64,000 nt of DNA from Ligula intestinalis. Taxonomy: Eukaryota > Platyhelminthes > Cestoda > Diphyllobothriidea > Diphyllobothriidae. The stretch is from NCBI GenBank assembly GCA_036362985.1, contig JAYGXS010000004.1, positions 29,664,562 to 29,728,561 on the forward strand, in the 5' to 3' direction. This document shows positions 32,081-44,900 of this stretch, piece after piece. The notes beneath the pieces are model-generated. The model ran no database searches and was not told where the DNA came from. It worked only from the letters and a program-made list of their open reading frames with translations. A program made the translations under genes and the position numbers. Position 1 is the stretch's first letter; each line of letters opens with the position of its first letter.

Positions 32081-32615
32081 CAAGGAAAAAGATTAAAATA
32101 CTAACAATTTGGAGGTGAGGAAAAACCTTTTTTCAAATTTATTGTTACATTATTCACCGGTTTCAAACTCAATTAGAATTCAATTAAATTGCTGGAACTG
32201 TCTATGCAGCCGAACCGAAAACGTTCCAATTAGTAAGCTTAAAACATTTCAGTTAAATAAAGCATCAAAACTGTTTCGAACTTTGGGAAGTAAATTGAAA
32301 AATAGACATATTCACGTGCAGCTTTAATTCACTACCGCGCCATCAGCCGAGCCAACTTTGACAGGAAGAAGGAACCTCTAAACCTGTCTAACGATCAATC
32401 GGTTGCTGCTCTGAATCAGAAACCATTATTAATTTAGAACATGTCATTCATCAGTTTACCCGGAAACGGTTTCCAAAATGGTTTCATGTAATTTGTCTGT
32501 CCCAAAGAAAATATTAACGGCCTTTAGGAATTTTAAGTAAACAGTTAATTGAATTATTGGTGTACGCTCTAGATTAAATATAAGTGGACTTTTTAATAAT
32601 CTTTTATGTAATCTC

Positions 32616-32672
32616 TTATAAATATATATATAATATATTTATATAATATATTTATATACTCTTTTATATATA
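32616..32672. repeat. AT-only self-complementary tract
   Basis: TATATAATATATTTATATAA-type sequence that can fold back on itself. Low complexity. Confidence 0.7.
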
Positions 32673-33754
32673 ATCTTCAGGAATCCTCAATGCCTCCCAG
32701 TCGCATCGTGGAGGCAAATATCGGCAACTGAAGCGGTTCTCTTTCGCCGACTAGTTGATAAAATTTGACAAAAGCACTTTCCTGAATTATTTTTCATCAA
32801 GATCTCAGTTGATTGCCTGAAGTTATCATCGATAGGGAAATGCCGTAAAACGATGGATAGCGGGCCCGTGGGAATAGCAGGCATTGTGGCATTGCCACAA
32901 TTCATTCCTTGGAATGAGGGGGATGGAATAACTGTAGAAAAGACGTGTGCTCAGGCTTTCTTAACGAGCACTGAGGCTGAAATCATTATGATATATTAGC
33001 TTTTATACTGCAGTTTCCAAGCTCCAGGGAGTGTTTCGTAGAGCCTAAAATGAATGTCTCAGTGACGTCCCCATTGAGAAATTTACAGCGTTTTAGCGCG
33101 TACATAAAACCAATGGGCGGTGCTAAGCTTTAACAAATTTATATTTCTTAAGGCAAGTTGCACGTTTATAGCTAGCAATAGAGAGCAAGCACCTCGGGGA
33201 TATTACTGCATAAAGGCAATTTATAAAAGGGTGACACCTTTTTGCCTTTTTCACAGCATATTTCATCACCTGAATCTAAGTTTCTACTCCCGAAAGACCT
33301 TTTTGCTTGGCAAGTATAGCTTTTTATGGAAAGAGGGTTTAATTTTGGTTTTCCTATGGGTTTTCACTTCACATATACTTTTTAAAGATGGCTTTTAATG
33401 TCCGGAGCTGTGGAGTTGCCGATAGCGTTTTTTCTGCTGAGTAAGGTCATAAAGCAGGAAATAAGGCGTGGTCACGAAAGCAAACAATAATAAATAAATA
33501 TATATTATGCGTAGAATAAATTTGACGAAAACGAAGTAAAAGAACTTGAAGCTGCGTATGCACATATGTTAATTAAAGATTTCAGTTTCATAAACACCAC
33601 AACTGCCAACTATGGCTGATAAACCTCGTAAAGTACTGGGCGCACTTGAGAAATATACTTTTCGTTTGTTTTGTTTGCTAAGCGTGGATCCGGGGATGTC
33701 TACGCTAACTGACAAGCTCCACTCCCGATTTTACCAGGGCAAAAATTTCGCAGT

Positions 33755-34020
33755 TTGTTGGGAATAGCTCCTCGCAGGGGGTGGGGGGTTTTAGGGGCAT
33801 GCCTAACGATCAGGTATTTCGTTGTCCTGACAACTCATCCAACGGTGCAATATCGATCGGTACAAGCCGTGCGAATGATGAAGTCGATCAAACCACCGGC
33901 CATGTGTTCTGCGCTGTCACTCTGTCCAGCCCGACAGTCAGTCAGATTGTTACCCCGCAAGAACAAAATTTGATTGGTCCAACCTTGTATGCTTTGCTTG
34001 CTATAAGTATTCCGTACTAG
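33755..34020 (+). other. Unassigned GC-richer open segment
   Basis: An open frame at 33781-34020 (GMPNDQVFRCPDNSSNGAIS, then DEVDQTTGHVFCAVTLS) stands out from AT-rich surroundings and is preceded by AG at 33776-33777 in CTCCTCGCAG. It could be an exon, but the donor is not clear and I do not recognise the family. Confidence 0.2.
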
Positions 34021-34315
34021 GTATGGGAAAATAATTCTGCTTTTGCCCTATTCACGTCGGGTTCTACTCTGAGGGCTCACGCATGACGTAGTTAGATGGC
34101 GATATCGCAGCCTTTCGCTACTAATACAACAGACTTAAAGGAGGTCTGACAGTCCCACTGGCGCTCTCGATGACGTCCACCAGGAGCCTCAGCAAGCTGA
34201 AGCATCGCGGTGACTCCAACGGAATTATGTTGAAAGTAGACTTGCGGTGAATCTACCCCGCTTTCTCATCACTCCCATATCGGAACCCAGTGTCAAGACA
34301 GAGTCGAAAAAACCG

Positions 34316-34325
34316 NNNNNNNNNN
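34316..34325. other. Assembly gap (10 N)
   Basis: Ten N. Flanking sequences are not obviously repeated at each side. Confidence 1.
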
Positions 34326-34812
34326 ACAATAAGAGCCACGGGGTTGAGTATGATGTGCAAGTTTTTTCGTTTGTAGGCAACCCTCTGAGCTACAGATTTT
34401 AGCGCACCGTGATAGCTTCAAGCACATCAGGTTGGTCATAGTGAGGATGGAAATGCGCTGAGAGTGAACCTCACTCTCTCCCCCACCGCCAGCAACGGGC
34501 CGCTGCCTAGCTGATAGGTCGCCTGAGCGACGGGATCCACTGTTTGTTTCAGCTCAGGGAGGTGCAGGTACAAGGACTAACAGTGTTTACAGTGGCTCTG
34601 CCCGAGTGAGACACATATAACAAAGAGGACACCACAAACAGGGATTGGTAGACACACAAAAAAATCAAAATAGCTTTGCAAACCAATTAATCAAACAGTG
34701 CCCCGGGCGTACATGTCTAAACAAGTGACGTGGATAAAAATGGGGAATTACCCTGACGAACGGTTATGTTTACTGTGAAGAAGATTCGATCGATAGGACA
34801 ACATGTTTGTGC

Positions 34813-34853
34813 GCCTGACGTTTCGACATCCATCGTGGATTCTTTATCAGAGA
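34813..34853 (-). ncRNA. Hammerhead-like motif, PLE-A 3' pseudo-LTR
   Basis: Minus strand: CTGATAAAGAATCC, a CACGA loop, GGATGTCGAAACGTCAGGC. Stem II GAATCC/GGATGTC is paired. The core box has G8 changed to A (CUGAUAA), so it is probably inactive. Helix III is reduced to ACGU. Confidence 0.55.
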
Positions 34854-35179
34854 CATGTACAGCAAGCAGTACTATAGACGGGTCACATATGCACAGGAAT
34901 TTGCATAGGACATAGTCATTACTGCAAACGCATAACGACAATTTACGGTAATTGCCCTCTTGTTCGTTGGTATATTGTTGACCGGAATGCGGACTCTGAC
35001 TTGATGAACTTTCATCACACATGACGAACTCGGACGTGATGATTGCTCGACCATCCGGCTCCCGAATGTTGGCGTAAGACGACGGGGTGGCCTGTGCTTT
35101 CTCAAAATGGTGACTTGCTTTGGCCAGATTTAACTTCAGCATCGAATACGGATTGGGCAAATCTTTGCGCTTGTTTGTA

Positions 35180-35480
35180 AATAGGGGCTGGCCAACCGTG
35201 ATTCAAGTGGTTCTCAACTCACCCGATTGTCAACACCTACGAGAATTTCAGCCTCATAAAATTTGAATGTGTGACCAGGTATTGTCTAATGAACCGCAAT
35301 TTGAGAATTGACATCATTTCGCCGCACTGTTGCCACGTGTTCGGCAATTCGTGTCTTGAGAAGTCTGCCAGTTTCTCCGCCATAGTTGCTCTGCTTGCAA
35401 CTGAACCAGCTTCTGTAGATGATTCTAGATGTTTCTTGCCATGGCAATATGTCTTTCGGTTTCATTATCTGACACCACAT
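35180..35480 (-). pseudogene. PLE GIY-YIG endonuclease fragment (family A)
   Basis: On the minus strand NYGGETGRLLKTRIAEH gives the second half of GIY-YIG plus the conserved Arg/His segment. It is followed, after a stop and small lesions, by PGHTFKFYEAEILVGVDNRV, a typical PLE C-terminal continuation. The YIG-type Tyr/Gly are visible. Upstream reverse transcriptase is missing. Stops and frameshifts make it a pseudogene. Confidence 0.8.
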
Positions 35481-35547
35481 GGTCGCCTGTGATCTGTTTG
35501 CGACTGTGTATATGTGACCCGTTTCTGCAATTGCTCTCTATTCATGT

Positions 35548-35586
35548 CTCATGAAGAATCTGCAATGGAAATCGAAACGTGAAGCG
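35548..35586 (+). ncRNA. Hammerhead-like motif, inverted pseudo-LTR of PLE-A
   Basis: CTCATGAAGAATC, GCAATGG, ATCGAAACGTGAAGC. It aligns with 40006-40045. The core box is damaged (CTCATGA) and the cleavage-site triplet GTC is GTG. Inactive by inspection. Confidence 0.5.
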
Positions 35587-37324
35587 AATAAAGGTTTTAT
35601 TCCAGCGATCGCATCGTCTTCTTCTCAGTTACTTCCTGAAGAATCGCATCTCCGCTTGTTTTGACAATTTATTTTCAATGTTGGGTCTGTGAAAAATAGC
35701 GCAACCTTAAGAATTCGCGGCTCCAGTTATAAAAACTCACTGGACTTACAGCAGTTTATTGACATCTAAAAACGTCACTACCTCTAAATGACGATGAGAA
35801 CTTCAGTTGAGGTATGCGCGTTTTTCGCAGACGTTCAAACAATGAAGCTTCCAGGACAAAATTAGCTGCAAAATGTTTAATCTAGTGAATATAGGAATTC
35901 TACACACTGGTGAATACTTTTTTGTAAAGAAAGTAATAGACCTTAAAATGGATTAAACAACAACTGGCGAACACGAGATTGAAATAATACGGAAGTGCAC
36001 GACATATGGGTTAATGTAGGTAAGCGAATGTCAGAATGCCGGTCCATAATCTTTTATTCGAATTGTTGAGTCGTAAACAAATAAAAACGTTTTTGCTATT
36101 TCATTTGTGCTTCCACGGGACGGAGGTAGAACCTTTTCGTTGAACGGGAATCAGATGCATTCGCGACCTACCGTGGAATTAAAACGTGACCACACACGCC
36201 ATAGCAGGCCGGACCGACGGCAGACCTACGGCAGAGAACCCACAAAAAATATCACAGTTTTATGTTTAGAACTGTTATCAGGCATGAATTTGAGTTCCTA
36301 GGACATTCAGTAGCCCATGCCACCACCAAATTGTCCTCAAAGTCATCAGCGTAAAGTCCACGTTGTTGACTTTGGAGCAGTTACTTTAGTTGATAGAGAT
36401 GGAACTCACGTAAGGCTATGAATTTTCACGCGAAATTTCGACTGATAGCCACATGCAGCTAGCGTCATTACTGTTTACGGAGTTATGCCAGAGATGTGGA
36501 ATTTGCCAGGCGCCGTCAACGTCATTTCGTGTGTCCAAGCTTACGGATCGGCAAAATATTTCGCTTGTGCCCCCATGAGAACAATGATGAAATGGGGCAC
36601 GAACACTTAAATGAACGCCGGCGACAACTTTCTTTTTTCCCACAGAGAACTGACCTTTGCAATCAGAAAAACCCGAACGTCAGGGAAAAAACCAGAATTT
36701 CGGGGTTTCCAACCGGCAACACGGTATATGCATAGACACATTGGTATTTCCTCCAAATTATAATCCCATAGGGAAATCCTGAGAAGAAAGTTCAAACAAG
36801 AAGCTAAGAAGTAGGTACGACGACAGAGCAAGAGCAAAAACTCCCTCGTAATACAGTTGGCTTCCCGTCAGGTATCAAGGAGATGGGGGGGGGGGTAATG
36901 GTCAAGATTACGGTTGAATGAAAATGTTGGTTAGGATTAGTAATGGTAGGCAAGCCTTCAATGATCGTTTACGGGAGAACACTCGGTCCGTTGTGTCGTG
37001 GTCTGGCTACCTCTCGAGCCCTGTCAACAGCCGCACAACAGCTAGTGATATAGGCAGACAGTCCAGTGAGAAAAAAAAACGTGAGACTGAAATGGGAGTT
37101 TCTGGTTTGCATGACGTCCTCAGCCAACCATATCTAACCCCAGTTTTGGCGGAATTCACGATCTGTTGTTTGCAAGTTTGGCTTCCAGGGATGAAGGACC
37201 TATTCTGCCTATTCATTCACCTCTGTGCGGCTGCTGGCGGACTTCGAGAAGAAGCCAAAAGGCAAAGCGGGACGAATGAGCACCGTAATCGATCGGCGAA
37301 TGGCCAACTTCCATTGCTATTATC

Positions 37325-37500
37325 GAAATCGGCGAGACAACAAGCCTGGAACGCAGTGACTGGGAGCGCTGGACTTTTGATCAGTAAGCTGCGGGTTCAA
37401 ACCTCAGTTGCCGCGACAACTGGGATTGAGTATAGCTAGCTGATGATAGCTTATGAGACAGAAGTGACCATTTTTTGGCTCCCTTGTCTTTGTAGCGAGT
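37325..37500 (+). mobile_element. tRNA-derived SINE copy 3
   Basis: The best-preserved head: GCAGTGACTGGGAGCGCTGG, a Lys-like anticodon loop CTTTTGA, then GCTGCGGGTTCAAACCTC (B box). The body is GAGTATAGCTAGCTGATGAT and AGCTTATGAGACAGAAGTGA, with a T-rich tail ending CTTGTCTTTG. The open frame 36918-37439 runs into this repeat and is not a gene. Confidence 0.7.
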
Positions 37501-37639
37501 ATTATTCTGGTTAGTGTTAAGATTTACGTAAAGGTTTGCTTTAGAAGAAAAAGATGCGATCACTGGAAAAAGGCTTTCATTTTCCTGAGGTTTTGGTTTC
37601 CCTTAGCCATGCGCATGGCTCCGACTTTCCTACAATTAC

Positions 37640-37760
37640 CTATAATTAAGGATTCCCGAGGGAATCCGAAACGTCAAGAAGATAACACCTTTGTTCTAGC
37701 GGTCGCATAATCTTCTTTTGAACTGCTTCCTGGAACTCGCATGTTCTCCTCTTTTGGTTT
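37640..37760 (+). mobile_element. PLE-A pseudo-LTR tail (solo)
   Basis: AAGGATTCCCGAGGGAATCC, then GAAACGTCAAGAAGATAAC, AGCGGTCGCATAATCTTCTT and CTTCCTGGAACTCGCATG. The CUGAUGA box is lost, but stem II is a clean GATTCCC/GGGAATC helix and the tail order is as at 40006-40140. Confidence 0.65.
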
Positions 37761-39689
37761 GCTTTAGGTTACCTATGGTGTTTGGAATTAGAATGCGGGT
37801 ACAGGTATTCGTTCCAGAGTTGAGCGTCAGACTAGGTGTATTTCGGTAGAATTGTGAGTATTTCAGTGCCTCATTGGCCACTTAAACTACTAAAATTTAT
37901 AGAACAAAAACTCAGATAAAGATATGCGTGAGAAAGTCACTTAGCACTTAAATTGCCTTGTGAAAAAACTTGGAGGTCGGACCCGCATGCTATTCACCGG
38001 CGCCAAAGCAGTTAACTTGTCTTGCATCGAATGAAGAAGCGATATGAGATCTTTAATTGAAAAATGCGAGGAAATGCGCAATGTAAAAGTACACTTAACA
38101 CGCTTAGTTACAACGACTCATGTTCTCTGCATGAGCGCAGTAAGAATTTCTGAGATTCGAGCTTGTATTGCTCCATTTTTGTCAGACACATTAACATTTT
38201 TCCCACAGTTACAGTGAAAATGCAAATAACGTACAAAAACTATTACGTAGCATGCTTGTTAGACTCTTCGTTATCCCACTAAGTAACCCTCGTTACTCGA
38301 CCGGAACTGGTCAAAAAATTTTAATGTTCAGAACACGCTGCAACTGTTCGAAGAAGACAGCACCGGAAGTCCGGTATTTTTGCCACCAACTCCCGGGCGA
38401 TGGCTGCCTCGACGAACCAGTGTCTTCGCACGCATTCAGATTGGGCAAAAAAGCAAAAAAGTCCTCAGGGATTTGGCGTATTCTGCGATCTAGAAAAAAA
38501 AACTTATCTGAGGAGATCGAACAAGTCCCGACAGCCTCCTGGTTCACAATCTCTCATTGGCTGTCAGGTAGCCGGCGTAAAAAATCAGATAAATTGAATA
38601 CTACCTAAACGAGAGATAAAAATCTGCTACTGCTGCTGCTACCGCTTATCGGATGCCATGCCGCCATTGTTCCGCCAGATTAAGGACATCACGAAAACAC
38701 AATAGCAGAATCTGACAGCGCGGCGAGGTGATGCACAGTCACATGTTAATTATTCCGCTGCCAGTAACTGGGAATTCGGAAAGGATGAATTTTATGACCG
38801 TCTAAAACAGAACAAGGGAGCAGGAGTCGCCCACAGAGCAGATGGATTTGCGTTTAATACCTAGAAAATTACTTTTAGGATTAGGGCGGGAATTAAGAGA
38901 CGAAAATATCCACCCTCCGTAAGTCCACCTGTTTTAGGTGGGCCGGCATTCGTAATCCACTGTTCTTTTAAGGCCGCCAAACAAATCGTCCCTACCACGA
39001 ATTTGACTCCGTGAACAAAATAGCTCCATGTTCATCGCATGTTGGCGTTCCATTTGAAATACCATAAAACCGCTGGTAGTCAACGGCGTCCCATGTCATT
39101 CCTCAGTGATATCCTAAAAATGCTGCTGAAATGTTTATGTTTTCAGTCACACATTTTTCCTAAGTTCAGCTGAAGATGTTATTTTTCCGGTAATCAACCT
39201 TTCTCATTCTTTCAGCGTGGTCTCTGGAGCTTACTTTACTGCCTTTATTCAAATTTAGTACTATTTATTGACAATATTAAAACATAAGCAGCAAACAAAG
39301 TGGCGTGGTAATATAATGCATATTTTGCATGTCAAGTATGGCCTGCAAAACCTTTTAACATGGATTAACCTACTAAATGATCTCTTTGCATGAGGGGCAG
39401 GTGAATTGTTAGTAAATCTTTAGGTAAATAAGCCTCTGCAAGCATAGATCAAATTAGTTTCCAGATCAACCCTTTGGATAAAAAATGCGGTAGCTGTGTA
39501 GTCTGCCTCCCAGATCAGTACATGAAGATCCCGTCCTTCTGTTTAACGAGATCGAGTGTGAGCAAGGTTATATGTTGTGGGCAATAGAGGGAAAAGCAAA
39601 TGTTAATAAAAATAAAGTTAAAAATGTTGAAAAAGATGAGTATTTATTTAAATAACGTAATGATTGTGAACAAAAAGGTTGTTTTCATT

Positions 39690-40140
39690 AAAATGTGCAA
39701 CTATGCAAACATTGGGAGTTGAAAGTGCCATATAAATTCGCCACCTGGGGAACGGACAGGCCACCGCGTCGTCCCACGTCAACACCGGAGGGCAAGATGG
39801 CCGAGCTATCATCACGCCCGAGTCCAACGCGCATGATGAAAGTTCAACAGGTCAGAGCCCACGTGCCGTCCAACAAACTATCCACGCCCCAGAAGGCAAT
39901 TAACGTTAATCTTTCGCTGTATGTTTGCAGTGATGCCTGTATCCTATAAATACTGCAGACTCCCGTATATGTATTGTCCGTTTCTGTTACTGTTTTCTGC
40001 TAGTTTCTCTGATGAGGAATCCGCGATGGATGTCGGAACGTCAGGCGAATAAACCTTTTGTCCCCGCGATTGAGTTGTTTTCCTCTTGGCTACTTCCTGG
40101 GACTCGCGTGTTTGCTTGTATTGTCCAAGTAGCATCATTT
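39690..40140 (+). mobile_element. PLE (family A) 3'-end fragment
   Basis: 39740-39950 aligns base by base with the minus strand of 34930-35110: CAGGCCACCGCGTCGTCCCA, then GCTATCATCACGCCCGAGT and AAGGCAATTAACGTTAAT. It is followed by the pseudo-LTR with hammerhead-like motif and tail to about 40140. This is the C-terminal coding extension plus 3' end of a PLE-A copy. No GIY-YIG piece remains. Confidence 0.75.
40006..40045 (+). ncRNA. Hammerhead-like motif of PLE-A (best copy)
   Basis: TCT CTGATGA, stem II GGAATCC/GGATGTC with a GCGAT loop, GGAAC, GTC, AGGC. Core CUGAUGA is intact; GAA reads GGAA, with GAAA in other copies. Helix I could form from TCT and AGG. Helix III is only the tetranucleotide ACGU, as in the minimal hammerheads described in PLEs. 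Confidence 0.6.
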
Positions 40141-40239
40141 CTTCAGCAATCAGTCTAGAATCCCACAGATGTCTTTCAGGCGCACTTTCTCAGTAGGGGT
40201 TCGCGGATTTGAATAATTCATTTTCATAAGTTGTGAAGA

Positions 40240-40345
40240 ACTCACTGGCCTGTACGGGAGTTTAATGTAAGCCAGTAAGGCGAGGGCTTAGTATATCCAG
40301 CGCTCTAGCCAACTGACCTGCGAGACTCCTATCGAAAACCTGTAT
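40240..40345 (-). repeat. Decayed tRNA-like sequence
   Basis: The minus strand contains CAGGTCAGTTGGCTAGAGCG (A-box-like) and CTGGATATACTAAGCCC (anticodon-arm-like), but no B box. It is next to the PLE-A 3' end and may be a SINE head or tRNA pseudogene. Confidence 0.35.
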
Positions 40346-40922
40346 TTTAAGCACAATTGGGTCAACATACCAACCCAGGCTACCGCAAATTATGGAATCT
40401 ACTAATTTTTATACAGTTAGCTACCTGCTCAAGGAGGAGTTCCTAAGCAATCAATCTATAATCCAGCAGCTGACTACAAAATGCAGTTAATTAGTACGCA
40501 GGTGTTGCATGGTTGTCAGCCTTCTGAAGGCAGGAAAGCTTTGTCGCAATTATAACGCTGGGATGTGCATTTCATTCAAACTCTGACCTATGCACCAAAA
40601 AGCATACAGTCTAGCGTGAAAAACCAACTTAATTCCAAACAGGACAATTTTAAGCACAAAGGCGTTCCAGGCTGATTTTTCTTTGCATGCTTAATAAAGG
40701 CATTCAGGAAGGAAGTTGTTGTGGATAATGTCGTTGCGATTTCTGTCACCAACTGCGGCGAAATAAATAGCCACCGTGGGTGGTGGTGGCAAACGGTAAT
40801 TTGAGCAACGGATGGCAGCATTGTCCATAAGTGAAATCCCCCTGCGATGAGAAGTAGGAACTGTTGCAGGTTAGAACATTAATAGAAAAAAAATGACCCC
40901 AAAAGTAGTTGTGTTTAGTTTT

Positions 40923-41492
40923 TCAAGGCAAAGAATATGCTCCACATACAAGTTGACAGGAAGAAGAATATAAATGAATTGCATTCATTGCAACTGGAGT
41001 TGTCTGATGTCTCAATGATGACAATTTACGTCCATATTTCCAGAAAATGGTTTGGGAAATGCGCAGTAGAAGCGGAGCACGATTCGTATCTTTCCTATTT
41101 TTAAGGCAGCTCCCGATAAGCTGAGGGCCATTAGCTGGCCAGCTTAGGGAAGTTTTTGCAAACAAAATGAACCACCTGCAAATAAACCGAGTGGGGCTTT
41201 GTGGTGCAATCTGGCTCCAGTAATCCAACATCATCATAAAAAAGCTGCCTTCCACTCTGTGTACTTTTTCCAGCACTATAGCATTTTGCATGCCTAGCTC
41301 ATGTACGTATCTGAGGCGGGGAAGTGGCAGTATATTTTTTAGAAATAAAACACACTGTGCATTTAAAAGGATACTCCCTTTGATTGCAAAAATTTCGATA
41401 ACAGTCTGTTCTAGTATGTTATAGAAGGTATATACTGAAACTGGACTGCTCTCGTTTGAACTATTCCACATCACCTTGAATAATGCCGGCAT
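40923..41492 (-). other. Unassigned 189-codon open frame
   Basis: The longest uninterrupted non-gap open frame in the window. It starts MPALFKVMWNSSNESSPVS and includes RYVHELGMQNAIVLEKVHRV, then a Phe/Met-rich segment. I see no known motif, signal peptide or transmembrane pattern I would trust. No codon bias is evident by eye. It may be chance or an old retroelement piece. Confidence 0.2.
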
Positions 41493-41734
41493 GCGGCTAG
41501 CTTACTATAAAAATTATATGTTTTGTGATGAAATCGCATTGGCGCAATTGCAAACATAGCCAATTAAACGTATTACCCCATCCACTTAAGTTAGCTATCA
41601 TACGGTACGAAGGACTTTACAATGTTCCTATGAAAACTACATAGTGTAGTAGGCCTTGGTTGATCGAGCAGATCAAAGTGTTTTAACTTTCCTACGTTAT
41701 TGATTAGCATCTTGGTTATTTCCTATGACCTTGC

Positions 41735-41870
41735 TGTTTGTTTCGATTTTTCTGTATGAATTCAATTTTGTATTTTCTCATTCGTTATTTACGTTATGCA
41801 ACGAGAGGTAGCAGCTGACGAGCGCTTCAGAAATGTAAAGGTCCAATAAATCCTGTTATTCTTGCAATCT
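41735..41870 (+). repeat. Retroelement-like 3' end, copy 2
   Basis: Partner of 30400-30525: GAATTCAATTTTGTATTTTC, ACGTTATGCA, GCAGCTGACGAGCGCTTCAG, AAATGTAAAGGTC and CCAATAAATCCTGTT. CTGACGAG...GAAA...GTC preserves the hammerhead box order. The plus-strand sequence upstream has no PLE coding. Confidence 0.45.
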
Positions 41871-41999
41871 ACAAATTTTCACTTGGGTAACTTTGCTTTG
41901 AAGCTTTTCTCATTGCTATAGTCTCAAAGATCATGTTCCAGAGAATGGTAGATAGGGTGTTGCAATAGCGTGTAATAGCCATGATCCAGCAAGAAATCA

Positions 42000-44900
42000 G
42001 CGCTCTCACTCGACCTTATTCTTCAACTGTGCCCTATGTAATGTACTGGCATTTCAGCGTCACCCCTAATTTACGGATCATGAAAGTGTTTGACCTTATG
42101 ATAAGCAATACTCTGTGGTTAACTCTAAGGCAAAAGTTCTCACGAGAAAATATATAAAAATTTCCTCATGGTTTTTAAAAATAGAGCAGGGTGTCCGCGA
42201 AAAGAAAAGGCGGCTGCCAAGACCCTAGCATTTTATTCTTCTTCACGAAAGAATCTGAACTATGAGCAGAATACCCTTCTCTTGATATCGGCTACGAAGA
42301 GACATATGCGGAAGCCTCTCAAGTATGAACGCATCTGGAACTTCGCGTTATCTATCAGTTTTCAAGAAGCAATTAAAAAGTTCAAGTATATACGTGAGTC
42401 CAAATTAAAAAGAGTAAAGTTAATGTACTTTCTCATGAAATATAGTCGATTCACTGCAAAATGTAATTTAGCGCAAGGTCAGCGCACGTGACGTGCCCCC
42501 GAACTATTATAGCAGTAAGAAAAAATAGAATGCTATATTGAGGATTTTACAAGCCTGAATTTTCAGCAAAAATGGCTCCAGTCCATACAATAAGTAAAAC
42601 AAGACACAAATTAGTGGACTTATTACATTTACTAGCATAGTAATATTCAAGTTGCAATAAAACTTGAAATCAAGAAAATGCCGATATCACAAGTCACTGG
42701 TCCAATGTTAACTCTAAATATGTTTACGACATGGGACTGGAAGAGAATGACAAGTTAATCCATGATAAGTAAAAATACAAAATGCTTCTAAATTAAATTG
42801 TTTTCATATATATTGAAACTTGCATTAAATTTGTCAGAAATGGATGTGGTAACCTTAACAACAGTTTTTTCCTAATGTGGATACTTTATACAAATGTCCA
42901 TTTTTCAATGCACAAAAAGATTCTTGCGTGCTTTGTATCGATTTCTCTTGAAAATTGCAAAATGTTTTTCTGTGGTAATCATATCCCGACTGTTGAGCGG
43001 AATAAAATCGATCGATGGCCACATAAGGATAGGCTGGTTGTTAACTTAAAAGTTAGATTACGGTTGTACTTTTAATCAATTTCATACCATTTTGTGTATA
43101 TTGAAAGATATTTCTATTTGTCACATTTTTTAAAAACAAATTTGAGTGCGACGAACAGCAAAATATTTTCGAAATTTTGCTGAACACTTTAAGAATTTTA
43201 CCAATTTTGATTAGCCTATTTACCATAAACTTTGAAATAAGGAATATCTTTAAACCATTTATCTAAATAATGAGTTTTTCAAACATTCCTGCTTAGGTTT
43301 CTGCCTGTGTTGGTCAGGACTTAAGAATTGCCCAAAAATGTGTACGCATTTCGGAAAAAATGAATTTTCACAACAAATGCCGAGAATGAGTACGTTTAAA
43401 TTCATTAAAAAACTTTCTATAATCAATTACCTCCTCACAAAGCGCTTAGTTAGATATTTCGAAGTCAGGTATCTGTGTACGATACCTCTTTTGAAGAAAA
43501 TTCCAAGATAAAAATAGGATATTTAGATCGGTTCCTTGGCCTTTTTAAATTTTAGAGGAATAAAGTCTGCTGGAAATGAAAGAACTTGCATTTCTATTCA
43601 ACCTAGAGCAGTTTTTAATACGTTTTTTACTTCAGAGCAACGTTCTTTGATTTCAAATGCACCCAAAATATCCTCGCATATTGTTTAACATGATAATCTT
43701 CTGTCTGTTCTGTTCCAAGTTCTTATTTTCATTGATTTTTTTTTAATTTTCACAAAATGTTGATGGATTTACTTAAAAATGTTTCGAAGAATATAAATGA
43801 CACCCCAATGGCCTTATGTACAGTCAAAAAGGATTAGTAATTTCGGCGTACTTCAACGTATTTTGGTTTCTTGTAAGATAATTATTTATCTTAAGGGCTT
43901 AAAACGTAACAGATTTGTGAGGAAAATTAATTAAATTGAATTCATTTTTCATTTTTCAACATTACTGCTGTATCTCGTACGTATACTTATCTCAATTTTA
44001 ATGGAAGCAAAAATGTATCGCTATGTGAACTGATATAATTAAAAAGTTCCAGCTGTTCATAAATGTTCTTTTATAGTGCATCATGCACAAGCAAGAGTTC
44101 TTTTCAGCAACGTTTAGTAGCGTAGAAAATTCCTCGGATATCAAAATACGCTAGATTTAGCCTAGTTTGCCTTAATTTTATCCCACTATACTGATATTAA
44201 CGGAATGCAATTCTAGTAAACAGGATTTTGTGCCTTAAGTCAATTCAATGAACTTAATAAACAACAACCTTAAATGTGTGTTAAATCTCTCAATCCCCCA
44301 CCTTTCATCAGATGTGTTATCGACCGTACATAGTACCTGCAATGTCATTAAAAATCCAATAAGTTTCACCTATGGGCAACAAGTACGCTTGAGTCATCAG
44401 TTTTTTAGAGTTGATGCATCAGTGCAGAAATTAAATTGCTATAATTACTAATTCTCTTAATGCTAGGAAGATGCGATTGTCTGCATCAGTGCTTAATGTA
44501 AGCCGCACAAATAACCTGAGCCTGGTCCTGAATGCTTAGGTGGCGACGACAAGTAATCAAGAGAGGCTTACAACAAGCAAATCATTTGTGCGCACACTGA
44601 CACAACGCTGGAGGTTCCTCGAGTAAAAATTCTCTAGCACATGATGAAATGTATCTTCAACCGCGGGTCAGACAATCGTAGTATTAAATGGCTTAATTGT
44701 TTGCAAAGATTTTACTTCAGCACTAATGCCTTCAGTACGTATGCTTTGGAGAGGTTAAATACTGCTCCTACATAGGTTAGCCTTAGAATACATGGAACAG
44801 AAAAAAAACAATTATGTGTTGGCGCAAGTGTACATTTTGCACAGGCTCTTTGGGAAAGTGTATGTGGGTTTACAATGATAGTTCATTTCTACTAGGTTAG

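Larger units (their letters stand above)
34720..35790 (-). mobile_element. PLE (family A), truncated, with inverted outward-pointing pseudo-LTRs
   Basis: The minus strand carries a GIY-YIG remnant (35480-35180), a C-terminal/3' region aligned with 39700-40010, and a pseudo-LTR with hammerhead-like motif at 34813-34853. The plus strand from about 35497 carries the second pseudo-LTR (TATGTGACCCGTTTCTG, motif at 35548-35586, then AGCGATCGCATCGTCTTCTT). This is the same layout as at 25245 and 61335. Confidence 0.75.

Noticed and set aside
36918..37439. 173-codon open frame, plus strand
   Set aside because: It ends inside SINE copy 3 and has no recognised motif or splice context.
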